DNA of 64,000 nucleotides from assembly GCF_020400585.1 (NCBI RefSeq), contig NZ_JAINVF010000032.1:1-64000 (forward strand). The letters are read 5' to 3'. Source of the stretch: Streptomyces sp. NK08204 (GTDB taxonomy: Bacteria > Actinomycetota > Actinomycetes > Streptomycetales > Streptomycetaceae). The notes beneath the pieces are model-generated. The model saw only the letters and a program-made list of their open reading frames with translations, was not told the DNA's origin and did no database searches. The translations under genes and the position numbers were made by a program. Below, one piece after another: positions 7,018 through 15,773 of the stretch (positions within the stretch are counted from its first letter, which is position 1; each line of letters begins with the position of its first letter).

Positions 7018-9417
7018 GTGACGACACCCGAGTCCCTCGAAGCAGGGTCCATCGAAGGCAGGATCGCCGAGGAACTCGGCGTACGGGAGCGGCAGGTGAA
7101 GGCCGCGGTGGAGCTGCTCGACGGCGGTTCGACGGTGCCCTTCATCGCCCGCTACCGCAAGGAAGCGACCGAGATGCTCGACGACGCGCAGCTGCGCACG
7201 ATCGAGGAGCGGCTGCGCTATCTGCGGGAGCTGGAGGAGCGGCGGACCGCGATCCTGGAGTCGGTGCGCGAGCAGGGCAAGCTCACCGGGGAGCTGGAGG
7301 CCCGGATCCGCGCCGCCGAGACCAAGGCGCGCTTGGAAGACATCTACCTGCCCTACAAGCCGAAGCGGCGCACCAAGGCGCAGATCGCGCGTGAGGCGGG
7401 CCTGGAGCCGCTGGCGGAGGGGCTGCTGGGCGACCCGACCGTGGAGCCGCCGGCCGCTGCCGCCGCCTTCGTGGACGCGGACAAGGGCGTGGCCGATCCG
7501 CAGGCCGCGCTGGAGGGCGCGCGGGCCATCCTGACCGAGCGGTTCTCGGAGGACGCCGACCTCATCGGCGAGCTGCGTGAGCGCATGTGGGTGCGCGGGC
7601 GGCTGGCCGCCAAGGTGCGGGAGGGCAAGGAGGAGGCGGGCGCCAAGTTCGCCGACTACTTCGACTTCGCCGAGCCGTTCACCGAACTGCCCTCGCACCG
7701 GATCCTGGCGATGCTGCGCGGTGAGAAGGAGGAGGTCCTGGACCTCGTCCTGGAGCCGGAGGAGCCCACCGAGGGCCCGTCGTCGTACGAGGGGATCGTC
7801 GCCTCGAGGTTCGGGATCGCCGACCGGGGCCGCCCCGCCGACAAGTGGCTGACGGACACGGTCCGCTGGGCCTGGCGCACCCGGATCCTGGTGCACCTCG
7901 GCATCGACCTGCGCCTTCGGCTGCGGACGGCCGCCGAGGACGAGGCGGTCGACGTCTTCGCCGCCAACCTCCGTGACCTGCTGCTCGCCGCCCCGGCCGG
8001 TACGCGCGCGACGCTGGGCCTGGACCCCGGCTTCCGTACGGGCGTGAAGGTGGCCGTGGTCGACGCGACCGGCAAGGTGGTGGCGACCGACGTCATCTAC
8101 CCGCACGTCCCGGCCAACAAGTGGGACGAGGCCCTCACCAAGCTCGCCCGGCTGGCGAAGGAGCACGCGGTCGAGCTGATCGCGATCGGCAACGGCACGG
8201 CGTCCCGGGAGACCGACAAGCTCGCCGCCGAACTCATCTCCCGGCACCCGGAGTTGAAGCTCACCAAGGTGGTGGTGTCCGAGGCGGGCGCCTCCGTGTA
8301 CTCGGCGTCGAGTTACGCCTCGAGGGAACTGCCCGGCATGGACGTGTCGCTGCGCGGCGCGGTGTCCATCGCCCGCCGGCTCCAGGACCCGCTGGCCGAG
8401 CTGGTGAAGATCGACCCGAAGTCGATCGGTGTCGGCCAGTACCAGCACGACCTGTCCGAGGTGAAGCTCTCCCGCTCGCTGGACGCGGTCGTCGAGGACT
8501 GTGTGAACGGCGTCGGCGTCGACGTCAACACCGCGTCCGTACCGCTGCTCTCGCGGGTGTCGGGCATCTCCTCCGGACTCGCCGAGAACATCGTGGCGCA
8601 CCGGGACGCGCACGGCCCCTTCAGGTCGCGCCCGGAGCTGAAGAAGGTGGCCCGGCTGGGCCCGAAGGCGTACGAACAATGCGCGGGCTTCCTGCGGATC
8701 CGTGGCGGCGACGATCCGCTGGACGCCTCCAGCGTGCACCCGGAGGCGTACCCGGTGGTGCGTCGCATGGTGAAGACGACCGGGCAGGAGGTCGCCTCCC
8801 TCGTCGGCAACACCGCAGTGCTGCGCTCCCTGCGGCCCGCCGATTTCGTGGACGACAGCTTCGGCCTGCCGACCGTCACGGACATCCTGAAGGAGCTGGA
8901 GAAGCCGGGGCGTGACCCTAGGCCCGCCTTCAGGACGGCCACGTTCAAGGAGGGCGTGGAGAAGATCTCCGACCTGTCCGCGGGAATGGTGCTGGAGGGC
9001 GTGGTCACGAACGTGGCCGCGTTCGGGGCGTTCGTGGACGTCGGTGTGCACCAGGACGGGCTGGTGCACGTCTCGGCGATGTCGAAGACGTTCGTCAAGG
9101 ACCCGCGGGACGTCGTGAAGCCCGGTGACATCGTCAAGGTGAAGGTCCTCGACGTGGACATCCCGCGCAAGCGGATCGCGCTGACGCTGCGGCTGGACGA
9201 CGAGGCCGCGCCGCAGGGCCAGGGCCCCGCCCAGGGCCCGGGGCAGGGCCGCCAGCAGCGCGGTGGCGGGAACCGGCCGCCCCAGCAGCGTCAGGGCCAG
9301 GGGCAGCGGCAGGGCCGTGGCGGCGACCGCGGCGGGCGTCAGGCGCCGCCGCCGGCCAACAGCGCGATGGCAGACGCGTTGCGGCGGGCAGGGCTGCTGG
9401 ATCCGAACAAGCGCTGA
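7018..9417 (+). CDS. tex: Tex family RNA-binding transcription accessory protein
   Basis: 799 aa, full length for Tex. Order: N-terminal helical region with the family sequence STVPFIARYRKEATEMLDD; YqgF-like RNase H fold beginning LGLDPGFRTGVKVAVVD near residue 340; helix-hairpin-helix segments around residues 500-600 (NTASVPLLSRVSGI); S1 RNA-binding domain near 650-725 (GMVLEGVVTNVAAFGAFVDV); and a Gln/Gly/Arg-rich low-complexity tail typical of actinobacterial Tex. Tex/Spt6-like proteins bind nucleic acid and affect transcription and RNA turnover. The start is taken as GTG 7018 because conservation begins there (TTPESLEAGSIEG); GGAGAAGG lies about twelve bases upstream, slightly far. Confidence 0.93.
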   Translation: MTTPESLEAGSIEGRIAEELGVRERQVKAAVELLDGGSTVPFIARYRKEATEMLDDAQLRTIEERLRYLRELEERRTAILESVREQGKLTGELEARIRAAETKARLEDIYLPYKPKRRTKAQIAREAGLEPLAEGLLGDPTVEPPAAAAAFVDADKGVADPQAALEGARAILTERFSEDADLIGELRERMWVRGRLAAKVREGKEEAGAKFADYFDFAEPFTELPSHRILAMLRGEKEEVLDLVLEPEEPTEGPSSYEGIVASRFGIADRGRPADKWLTDTVRWAWRTRILVHLGIDLRLRLRTAAEDEAVDVFAANLRDLLLAAPAGTRATLGLDPGFRTGVKVAVVDATGKVVATDVIYPHVPANKWDEALTKLARLAKEHAVELIAIGNGTASRETDKLAAELISRHPELKLTKVVVSEAGASVYSASSYASRELPGMDVSLRGAVSIARRLQDPLAELVKIDPKSIGVGQYQHDLSEVKLSRSLDAVVEDCVNGVGVDVNTASVPLLSRVSGISSGLAENIVAHRDAHGPFRSRPELKKVARLGPKAYEQCAGFLRIRGGDDPLDASSVHPEAYPVVRRMVKTTGQEVASLVGNTAVLRSLRPADFVDDSFGLPTVTDILKELEKPGRDPRPAFRTATFKEGVEKISDLSAGMVLEGVVTNVAAFGAFVDVGVHQDGLVHVSAMSKTFVKDPRDVVKPGDIVKVKVLDVDIPRKRIALTLRLDDEAAPQGQGPAQGPGQGRQQRGGGNRPPQQRQGQGQRQGRGGDRGGRQAPPPANSAMADALRRAGLLDPNKR

Positions 9418-9507
9418 CCGACGCGGTCCGGGCCGGGCGCGTCACGCCGCCCGGCCCGGACCGCGAAACCGTGTGCGCGAAGATCGCCCGGTCGGCAGAC
9501 TCGCCCC

Positions 9508-10077
9508 ATGACCGTCACCGATCCCAAGCACGACCTCCGGGTGTATCTCCAGGACGCCCGTGACGCCCTCCTGTGGAAGCTGGAGGGCCTGTCCGAGTAC
9601 GACGTCCGGCGCCCGCTGACCCCGACGGGTACCAATCTGCTGGGTCTCGTCAAGCACCTCACCGGCGCCGAAGCCCTGTACTTCGGCGCCACCTACGGCC
9701 GGCCCTTCGACGGCACGCCCCTGTGGATCACCGGGGACGCGGAGCCCAACGCCGACCTGTGGGCGCGGCCGGAGGAGAGCCGCGAGGACGTCGTCGGCCG
9801 GTACCGCGCGGCCTGGGCGCACTCCGACGAGACCATCGCCTCGCTGCCCCTGGACGCGGTCGGACACATCCCGGGGGGAGGTGAGGTGACACTGCACCAC
9901 AGCCTCACCCACATGATCGCCGAGACCCAGCGGCACGCCGGACACGCCGACATCGTGCGGGAGCTGATCGACGGAGCGGCCGGGCAGCGGCCGAACGGCA
10001 CGAACATGGCCCCCGGCGACGGCGCCGCGTGGGCACGGCACCGGGAACGGGCGGAGCGGGCGGCCAAGGAGGCTTGA
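9508..10077 (+). CDS. DinB/DUF664-family putative metal-dependent thiol transferase
   Basis: 189 aa four-helix-bundle protein of the DinB_2/DUF664 group. The three His positions expected to bind a divalent metal are visible in LVKHLTGAE, in TLHHSLTHMIAET and in RHAGHADIVRELIDG. In actinobacteria this superfamily includes mycothiol-dependent enzymes and many proteins of unknown substrate. The start ATG 9508 is close behind a CAGACT-like -10 box with no obvious Shine-Dalgarno, suggesting a leaderless mRNA. It stands alone between tex and a secreted protein gene. Confidence 0.82.
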   Translation: MTVTDPKHDLRVYLQDARDALLWKLEGLSEYDVRRPLTPTGTNLLGLVKHLTGAEALYFGATYGRPFDGTPLWITGDAEPNADLWARPEESREDVVGRYRAAWAHSDETIASLPLDAVGHIPGGGEVTLHHSLTHMIAETQRHAGHADIVRELIDGAAGQRPNGTNMAPGDGAAWARHRERAERAAKEA

Positions 10078-10131
10078 CGCAAAGGGCGGTGGAGAGAACG
10101 GCCGGATCACTACCATTCGATCGGTTTCCCT

Positions 10132-10151
10132 TCCGCCCTGTTCCGGGCGGA
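10132..10151 (+). promoter_or_regulatory. Small hairpin in the leader of the secreted-protein gene
   Basis: TCCGCCC (10132-10138) and GGGCGGA (10145-10151) form a seven-pair stem with a six-base loop, 22 bases before the ATG at 10174. It could be the end of the preceding transcript or part of the 5' leader. There is no T-run. Confidence 0.35.
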
Positions 10152-10173
10152 CCCTTCACCCCTACGAGGACCC

Positions 10174-10959
10174 ATGCTCAGACGTTCCGCCGTCGCCGCC
10201 CTGTCGGGTGCGCTGGCCCTGTCCGCTCTCACCGCGTCGAACGCCCGGGCCGACTCCGGCGCCGGAGACACCCAGATCATCCAGGCCGTCGTCAACGGCG
10301 GCCAACCGGTCGTGGTCGGCCACTACACGCCGAAGACGATCACGCTCAGCATCATCGCCACGGACAACTCCGGGATCAAGGACGCCTACGGCTGGCTCTA
10401 CCACGGTTCCTTCGACGACCCCGACGGCTTCGCGGGCCCCGGTTCCGACACCCCGCTGGACTGCACGCCCATCCCCGGCACCACCGCCTCCAACTGCACC
10501 ACCAGCATCACGATCGACCCCAACTCCACCATGACCAACGCCACCGCGGGCACCTGGCACGTGTGGACGTCCGTCGACGCCAACGACTTCGACTACATCG
10601 ACAAGGACAGCGCGGGAACCTTCCTGATGAAGCGCGCCGCCAAGCTGACCGCCGACGCCTCCCCCGAGCCGGTGGCCAAGGGCGGCACGATCACCGTCAA
10701 GGGCGCGCTGACCCGCGCCAACTGGATGATGGGCACCCCCTACAGCGGTTACGCGGGCCAGTCGGTGAAGCTGCAGTTCCGCAAGGCCGGCACCTCGACC
10801 TACAGCACCGTGAAGACGGTGACCAGCGGCACCGGCGGCGCGCTCACGACCACCGTGACGGCCTCCGCGGACGGATACTGGCGCTGGAGCTTCGCCGGTA
10901 CCAGCACGACCGGATCGGCCAAGGCCTCCGGCGACTACGTCGACGTGACGGGCGTCTAG
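10174..10959 (+). CDS. Secreted beta-rich protein of unknown function
   Basis: 261 aa. A Sec signal peptide is clear: MLRR, then a hydrophobic core (SAVAALSGALALSALTA) and an ARA-D cleavage-like site near residue 26. The mature part looks like two Ig-like beta domains: residues 30-150, with two Cys (DCTPI and SNCTT) that could form a disulfide, and 155-260, which resembles repeated secreted adhesion or Ig modules (KGGTITVKGALT, GQSVKLQFRKAGTSTY). Similar proteins occur widely in Streptomyces (I recall a DUF5707-type annotation). No catalytic motif is seen. The stop codon overlaps that of the convergent ABC-F gene. Confidence 0.75.
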   Translation: MLRRSAVAALSGALALSALTASNARADSGAGDTQIIQAVVNGGQPVVVGHYTPKTITLSIIATDNSGIKDAYGWLYHGSFDDPDGFAGPGSDTPLDCTPIPGTTASNCTTSITIDPNSTMTNATAGTWHVWTSVDANDFDYIDKDSAGTFLMKRAAKLTADASPEPVAKGGTITVKGALTRANWMMGTPYSGYAGQSVKLQFRKAGTSTYSTVKTVTSGTGGALTTTVTASADGYWRWSFAGTSTTGSAKASGDYVDVTGV

Positions 10960-12596
10960 CGCTCCGTCACCTTGCCGTCCGCCACCTCCAGGCGCCGGGT
11001 CACCCGCACCGCGTCCAGCATCCGCCGGTCGTGGGTGACCAGGAGCAGGGTGCCCTCATAGGCGTCGAGTGCGGACTCCAACTGCTCGATGGCGGGCAGG
11101 TCGAGGTGGTTCGTCGGCTCGTCCAGCACGAGGAGGTTCACGCCGCGGCCCTGGAGCAACGCCAGGGCCGCGCGGGTGCGTTCGCCCGGGGAGAGCGTGG
11201 CGGCCGGGCGCAGCACGTGGTCGGACTTCAGGCCGAACTTGGCCAGGAGGGTGCGGACGTCGACCGGCTCGGTGTCGGGGACGGCCGCGCGGAACGCGTC
11301 GAGCAGGGTCTCGGCGCCGTGGAACAGCCCCCGGGCCTGGTCGACCTCGCCGACCAGGACTCCCGAGCCGAGGGCTGCGTGCCCGGAGTCGAGCGGGACG
11401 CGGCCCAGCAGCGCGCCGAGCAGAGTGGACTTGCCGGCGCCGTTGGCCCCGGTGACGGCGACCCGGTCCGCGAGGTCGATCTGGAGGGATGCCGGGCCGA
11501 AGGTGAAGTCGCCACGCCGGACCTCGGCGTCGCGCAGGGTCGCCACGACCGCGCCCGAGCGCGGGGCCGCCGCGATCTCCATGCGCAGCTCCCACTCCTT
11601 GCGCGGCTCCTCGACCACCTCCAGGCGCTCGATCATGCGCTGGGTCTGCCGGGCCTTGGCGGCCTGCTTCTCACTGGCCTCGCTGCGGAACTTGCGGCCG
11701 ATCTTGTCGTTGTCGTTGCCCGCCTTGCGCCGGGCGTTCTTCACGCCCTTGTCCATCCAGGCCCGCTGCGTCTGCGCGCGCTCCTGGAGGGAGGCCTTCT
11801 TGTCGGCGTACTCCTCGTACTCCTCGCGGGCGTGCCGGCGGGCGACGTCCCGTTCCTCCAGGTAGGCCTCGTAGCCGCCGCCGAAGAGGTTGATCTGCTG
11901 CTGGGCGAGGTCGAGTTCGAGGACCTTGGTGACCGTGCGGGTGAGGAACTCGCGGTCGTGGCTGACGACGACCGTGCCCGCGCGCAGGCCGGTGACGAAG
12001 CGTTCCAGCCGTTCCAGGCCGTCCAGGTCGAGGTCGTTGGTGGGCTCGTCCAGGAGGAAGACGTCGTAGCGGGACAGCAGGAGGGAGGCGAGGCCGGCGC
12101 GGGCCGCCTGGCCGCCGGACAGGGTGGTCATCGGCTGGTCGAGGTCCACGGCCAGGCCGAGGGAGTCGGCGGTCTCCTCCGCACGCTCCTCCAGGTCCGC
12201 GCCGCCCAGGCCCAGCCAGCGCTCCAGGCTCACCGCGTACGCGTCGTCGGCGCCGGGTGCGCCGTCCACCAGCGCCTGGGTCGCCTCGTCCATGACCCGC
12301 TGGGCCTCGGCCACACCGGTGCGGCGGCCGAGGAACTCCCGCACGGTCTCCCCCGGCCTGCGCTCCGGCTCCTGCGGCAGGTGGCCGACGGTCGCGGTCG
12401 GCGGGGAGAGCCTCCGCTCGCCCTGCTCGGGCGCGGTCAGTCCGGCGAGCAGGCGCAGCAGGGTGGACTTGCCCGCGCCGTTGGCTCCGACCAGCCCGAT
12501 CACGTCGCCGGGCGCGACGACGAGGTCCAGCCCGGTGAACAGGGAGCGGTCGCCGTGCCCGGCGGCGAGGTTCTTGGCGACGAGAGTGGCAGTCAT
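10956..12596 (-). CDS. ABC-F family ATPase (duplicated ATP-binding cassette, no membrane domain)
   Basis: 546 aa with two ABC cassettes. First: Walker A GANGAGKST near residue 40, signature LSGGQ near 160, Walker B VFLLDEPTNDLDLDG. A basic, coiled-coil-like linker follows at about residues 240-330 (rich in Lys/Arg/Glu). Second: Walker A GANGAGKST near 390, signature reading LSPGER, Walker B NLLVLDEPTNHLDLP. ABC-F proteins act on the ribosome as translation factors or antibiotic-resistance proteins rather than as transporters. Nothing in the upstream region (divergent from the oxidase gene, about 80 bases) suggests antibiotic attenuation, in contrast with the second ABC-F gene at 29.6 kb. Confidence 0.9.
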   Translation of the reverse strand: MTATLVAKNLAAGHGDRSLFTGLDLVVAPGDVIGLVGANGAGKSTLLRLLAGLTAPEQGERRLSPPTATVGHLPQEPERRPGETVREFLGRRTGVAEAQRVMDEATQALVDGAPGADDAYAVSLERWLGLGGADLEERAEETADSLGLAVDLDQPMTTLSGGQAARAGLASLLLSRYDVFLLDEPTNDLDLDGLERLERFVTGLRAGTVVVSHDREFLTRTVTKVLELDLAQQQINLFGGGYEAYLEERDVARRHAREEYEEYADKKASLQERAQTQRAWMDKGVKNARRKAGNDNDKIGRKFRSEASEKQAAKARQTQRMIERLEVVEEPRKEWELRMEIAAAPRSGAVVATLRDAEVRRGDFTFGPASLQIDLADRVAVTGANGAGKSTLLGALLGRVPLDSGHAALGSGVLVGEVDQARGLFHGAETLLDAFRAAVPDTEPVDVRTLLAKFGLKSDHVLRPAATLSPGERTRAALALLQGRGVNLLVLDEPTNHLDLPAIEQLESALDAYEGTLLLVTHDRRMLDAVRVTRRLEVADGKVTER

Positions 12597-12675
12597 CAGA
12601 ACGCCGATCCTAACGGGCCAGGAAGTGCCGCTCAGCCGGATGTCCCCCGGTCGCCGATGCCCCTATCGTCCTGGC

Positions 12676-13623
12676 ATGGACAGCGAGTCGCGTGACGAAG
12701 CGGATGATGTGATCGTGGTCGGGGGCGGGATCGCCGGGCTGACGACGGCCGTGGTGCTGGCCGAGTCGGGGCGGCGGGTCCGGGTGTGGGCGCGGGAGCC
12801 CGCCGAGCGCACGACGTCGGCGGTCGCGGGCGGCCTGTGGTGGCCGTACCGCATCGAACCCGAGCCGTTGGCCGGCGCCTGGGCGCTGACGTCCCTCGCC
12901 GTGTACGAGGAGCTGGCGGGCCGTCCCGGGGAGACGGGCGTCCGCCTGGTCGAGGGCGTGCACCAGGGGGCGCGGCTGGAGGGGCTGGGCGAGTGGGCCC
13001 GCCGGGTGCCGGGGCTGCGGGAGGTGGCCGACGGGGTGGCGGCACGGCTGCCGTTGATCGACATGCCGGTCCACCTGGCGTGGCTGCGTGAGCGGCTCAC
13101 CGGGGCGGGAGGCACGGTCGAGGAGCGCACGGTGTCGGACCTGGCCGCGGTGCCCGCGCCGGTCGTGGTCAACTGCACCGGGCTGGGCGCCCGTTCACTG
13201 GTTCCCGATCCCGCGGTGCGGCCGGTGCGCGGGCAGCTCGTCGTGGTGGCCAACCCGGGCATCACGACCTGGTACACGTCCGTCGGCCACTCCTCGGCCG
13301 ACTCCACCTACTTCATGCCGCAGCCGTACGGGCTGCTGCTGGGCGGTACCGCCGAGGACGATGTCTGGTCGCCGGCCCCGGACCCGGACACCGCCGCGGC
13401 GATCGTCGCCCGGTGCGCGGCCGTCCGGCCGGAGATCGCCGGGGCGCGGGTGCTGGCCCACCGGGTGGGGCTGCGGCCGGCCCGCGACGCGGTACGGCTG
13501 GAACGGCAGCCCCTTCCCGGTGGCCGGGTACTCGTGCACAACTACGGCCACGGCGGGGCGGGGGTCACGGTGGCGTGGGGCTGCGCCCGCGAGGCGGCCG
13601 GGCTGGCGGGTCCGGCCGCCTGA
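12676..13623 (+). CDS. D-amino-acid oxidase family FAD-dependent oxidoreductase
   Basis: 315 aa, the normal length for DAO. The Rossmann FAD motif is VVGGGIAGLTTAVVLAESG at residues 15-33. The DAO C-terminal signatures are present: GLRPARDAVRLE, with the conserved substrate-binding Arg, and HNYGHGGAGVTVAWG, which closes the FAD site. A Tyr-containing active-site segment (TSVGHSSADSTYFMPQ) is also visible. The enzyme should oxidise neutral D-amino acids to the 2-oxo acid with release of ammonia and H2O2. ATG 12676 follows a TATCGT box by about ten bases, consistent with a leaderless transcript. It could supply D-amino-acid catabolism during wall turnover, but this is inference. Confidence 0.9.
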   Translation: MDSESRDEADDVIVVGGGIAGLTTAVVLAESGRRVRVWAREPAERTTSAVAGGLWWPYRIEPEPLAGAWALTSLAVYEELAGRPGETGVRLVEGVHQGARLEGLGEWARRVPGLREVADGVAARLPLIDMPVHLAWLRERLTGAGGTVEERTVSDLAAVPAPVVVNCTGLGARSLVPDPAVRPVRGQLVVVANPGITTWYTSVGHSSADSTYFMPQPYGLLLGGTAEDDVWSPAPDPDTAAAIVARCAAVRPEIAGARVLAHRVGLRPARDAVRLERQPLPGGRVLVHNYGHGGAGVTVAWGCAREAAGLAGPAA

Positions 13624-13627
13624 GCGG

Positions 13628-15583
13628 TCAGCCCTGCGGGATGCGCAGACCGGTGTGCGCTCCGTGGACGCCGTCCAGGTTCCCGGGCCCGGTGGTGCCG
13701 GACGACGACGCGCTGCCGGACGTGGCGCGGGCGAACGCGGGCGCGCCGCCGACCAGCGGCACCCGGGCGGTCGTACGGGACAGGTCCAGGGTCAGGGTCG
13801 GTCTGGTGGACGGAGGGTCGATCAGGTCCTTGTCCGTACCGGCGACGATGAGCGCCAGGCGGTGGCCCTTGGGGACGACGTGGTCGGTGGCCGCCAGGTC
13901 CAGGGTGATGGTGTACGCCTTGCCCGGGGTGAGCGGGGCGCCGTGGGCGAGCGAGGCGTAGTGGCCGAGGTCGGCCCAGCCGCGGCTGAACACCGTGTAG
14001 TCGACCTTGGCCGTCCTGGCCCTGGTCTCCTTGAAGCAGGCGCTGTCGCCGGCCGTGCTCGCGCCCCAGCAGGTGCGGTCGGTGAGCGTGGTGATGCCCT
14101 CGGCGGCATCGGCGTAGTCGCGGATGGTGTCCGGGCCGAGGTCCACCAGGACGGCGGACAGGTGGGCCGAGGCGGTGGTCGGGGTGGCGGTCACGGTCAC
14201 CTGGGCAGAGCCGGACAGGCGCAGGTCGCGGGTGAGCGGCGCGGTGAGGAAGCCGGCCTTCTCCGGTGTGGGCGTGGTGAGGTGCGCGGCCCAGTCGGTC
14301 TCGCTCAGCCCGGGGTCGTCGGTGACGGTCGCGGTGCCGTCGGCCGGGCGGAGGCCGAGCGTGCCCACGCCCGCCGCGGTCCCGGGGGCCGGGTGCAGGG
14401 TGGTGGTGCGGGTGGTGCGCGGCGGCCAGGCGGTCGAGGTGACCCACTGGTCGGGGTGGCGTTCGATGTCGGCCATGGGTTCACGGTCGATGCCGTTGTC
14501 GTAGCCGAGCAGTTCGTGGTCGAACCAGCGGTGCAGGGTGTCGGTCCAGGCGCCGCGCCGGTAGTCGAAGGGGTCGACGTGACCGGTCTGGGACAGCCAT
14601 ATCTTCCGCTCGACGCCGTGCTCGGCGAGCGCGTCCCACCACTGGCCGAAGTGCTTGGTGCGGACGTTGAGGTCCTGCATGCCGTGGACGACGAACACGC
14701 TCGCGTGCACCTTGGCCGCGTCCTTGACGTAGTCGCGCTCGGTCCACAGCGGGGTCCAGTCGCCGGAGCGCGGGGCGCCGTCGGCGAGTCTCCTGTGGAC
14801 GGCCGCGCAGCGGGTGTGCGCCGCGTCGCTCTCGACGTAGCCGGCGAGTTCGTCGGGCCCGCCGTCGTAGAGCGGGGCACCCTGGGCGAAGTAGTAGTCG
14901 TACCAGGAGGAGATCGCGCTGATCGGCACGATGGTCCGCAGGCCCTTGACGCCGGTGGCGGCGACGCCGTTCGCGATCGTGCCGTCCCAGCTCTTGCCGA
15001 TCATGCCCGTTCTGCCGTTGGTCCAGCTCGCCTTGACGGTCCTCGTGCCGGTGCGGCTGGTGTACGCCTTGGTGCGGCCGTTCAGCCAGTCGACGACGGC
15101 CTTCGCCGACTGGACGTCGGAGCGTCCGCCGACGTCGACGCAGCCGTCGGAGCGGTTCGTGCCGGCGAGGTCGACGCCGACGAAGGCGTAGCCGCGGGGA
15201 ACGAAGTAGTTGTCGAGGTACAGCGGCATCTGGACCACGTGGCCGTGCGTGTCGTACGTCTTCAGCTGGTGTTCGTTGCCGCGTCCGCAGCACGCGTAGT
15301 AGGGGCTGGCGTCCATGATGACGGGCACCTTGCGGCCCTGCCGGGCGGGTTCGGCGGGCCGGACGATGTCGGCGGCGACCCGGTCGGACTTCCCGTCGCC
15401 GTCGGCGTCGAGGCCGGTGTCCACCCATACGGACTCACGGACGGCGTGCGCGTACGAGTACACGGGCAGGCTCTCGCGGGGCGCGGCCCGGGCGGTGGCG
15501 GGGGTGAGGAACGCGGCGGTCAGAGAGGCGACGGCCGCGGTCGCGAGCGTTCTCCAGATCGCGGAGCGCGTGCGTATCGGCAT
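13628..15583 (-). CDS. Secreted Xaa-Pro dipeptidyl-peptidase (S15 family)
   Basis: 651 aa. A signal peptide occupies the first 33 residues (MPIRTRS, hydrophobic core, TARAAP). The alpha/beta-hydrolase domain has the catalytic Ser in GKSWDG, the Asp in HGMQDLNV and the His in TGHVDPFDY; a C-terminal jelly-roll domain follows. This is the S15/CocE layout. The family removes X-Pro dipeptides from peptides outside the cell. It is followed five bases away by the convergent oxidase stop and is divergent from an M1 peptidase gene, so two secreted peptidases share one intergenic promoter region of about 190 bases. Confidence 0.9.
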   Translation of the reverse strand: MPIRTRSAIWRTLATAAVASLTAAFLTPATARAAPRESLPVYSYAHAVRESVWVDTGLDADGDGKSDRVAADIVRPAEPARQGRKVPVIMDASPYYACCGRGNEHQLKTYDTHGHVVQMPLYLDNYFVPRGYAFVGVDLAGTNRSDGCVDVGGRSDVQSAKAVVDWLNGRTKAYTSRTGTRTVKASWTNGRTGMIGKSWDGTIANGVAATGVKGLRTIVPISAISSWYDYYFAQGAPLYDGGPDELAGYVESDAAHTRCAAVHRRLADGAPRSGDWTPLWTERDYVKDAAKVHASVFVVHGMQDLNVRTKHFGQWWDALAEHGVERKIWLSQTGHVDPFDYRRGAWTDTLHRWFDHELLGYDNGIDREPMADIERHPDQWVTSTAWPPRTTRTTTLHPAPGTAAGVGTLGLRPADGTATVTDDPGLSETDWAAHLTTPTPEKAGFLTAPLTRDLRLSGSAQVTVTATPTTASAHLSAVLVDLGPDTIRDYADAAEGITTLTDRTCWGASTAGDSACFKETRARTAKVDYTVFSRGWADLGHYASLAHGAPLTPGKAYTITLDLAATDHVVPKGHRLALIVAGTDKDLIDPPSTRPTLTLDLSRTTARVPLVGGAPAFARATSGSASSSGTTGPGNLDGVHGAHTGLRIPQG

Positions 15584-15773
15584 GCAGGGACGGTATCCCG
15601 GCCAACTCCCGTGTGAAAGACGCTACTTCCTGTACAGAGAGGGCGTTCGGTGACACAGGGTCCATGGCGGCCGAATGGCAATCGTGTGACAGTCGGGGCC
15701 ATGGACAGGGCAGGGGCCACAGGGACTCAATAGGCTCCGAACAGACTTGCTGTCCCGACGACTTGGAGCTGAC

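Noticed and set aside
6664..9069. 800-codon leftward frame opposite tex
   Set aside because: Antisense to a well-conserved Tex protein; composition rich in His, Arg and Gly with no domain.
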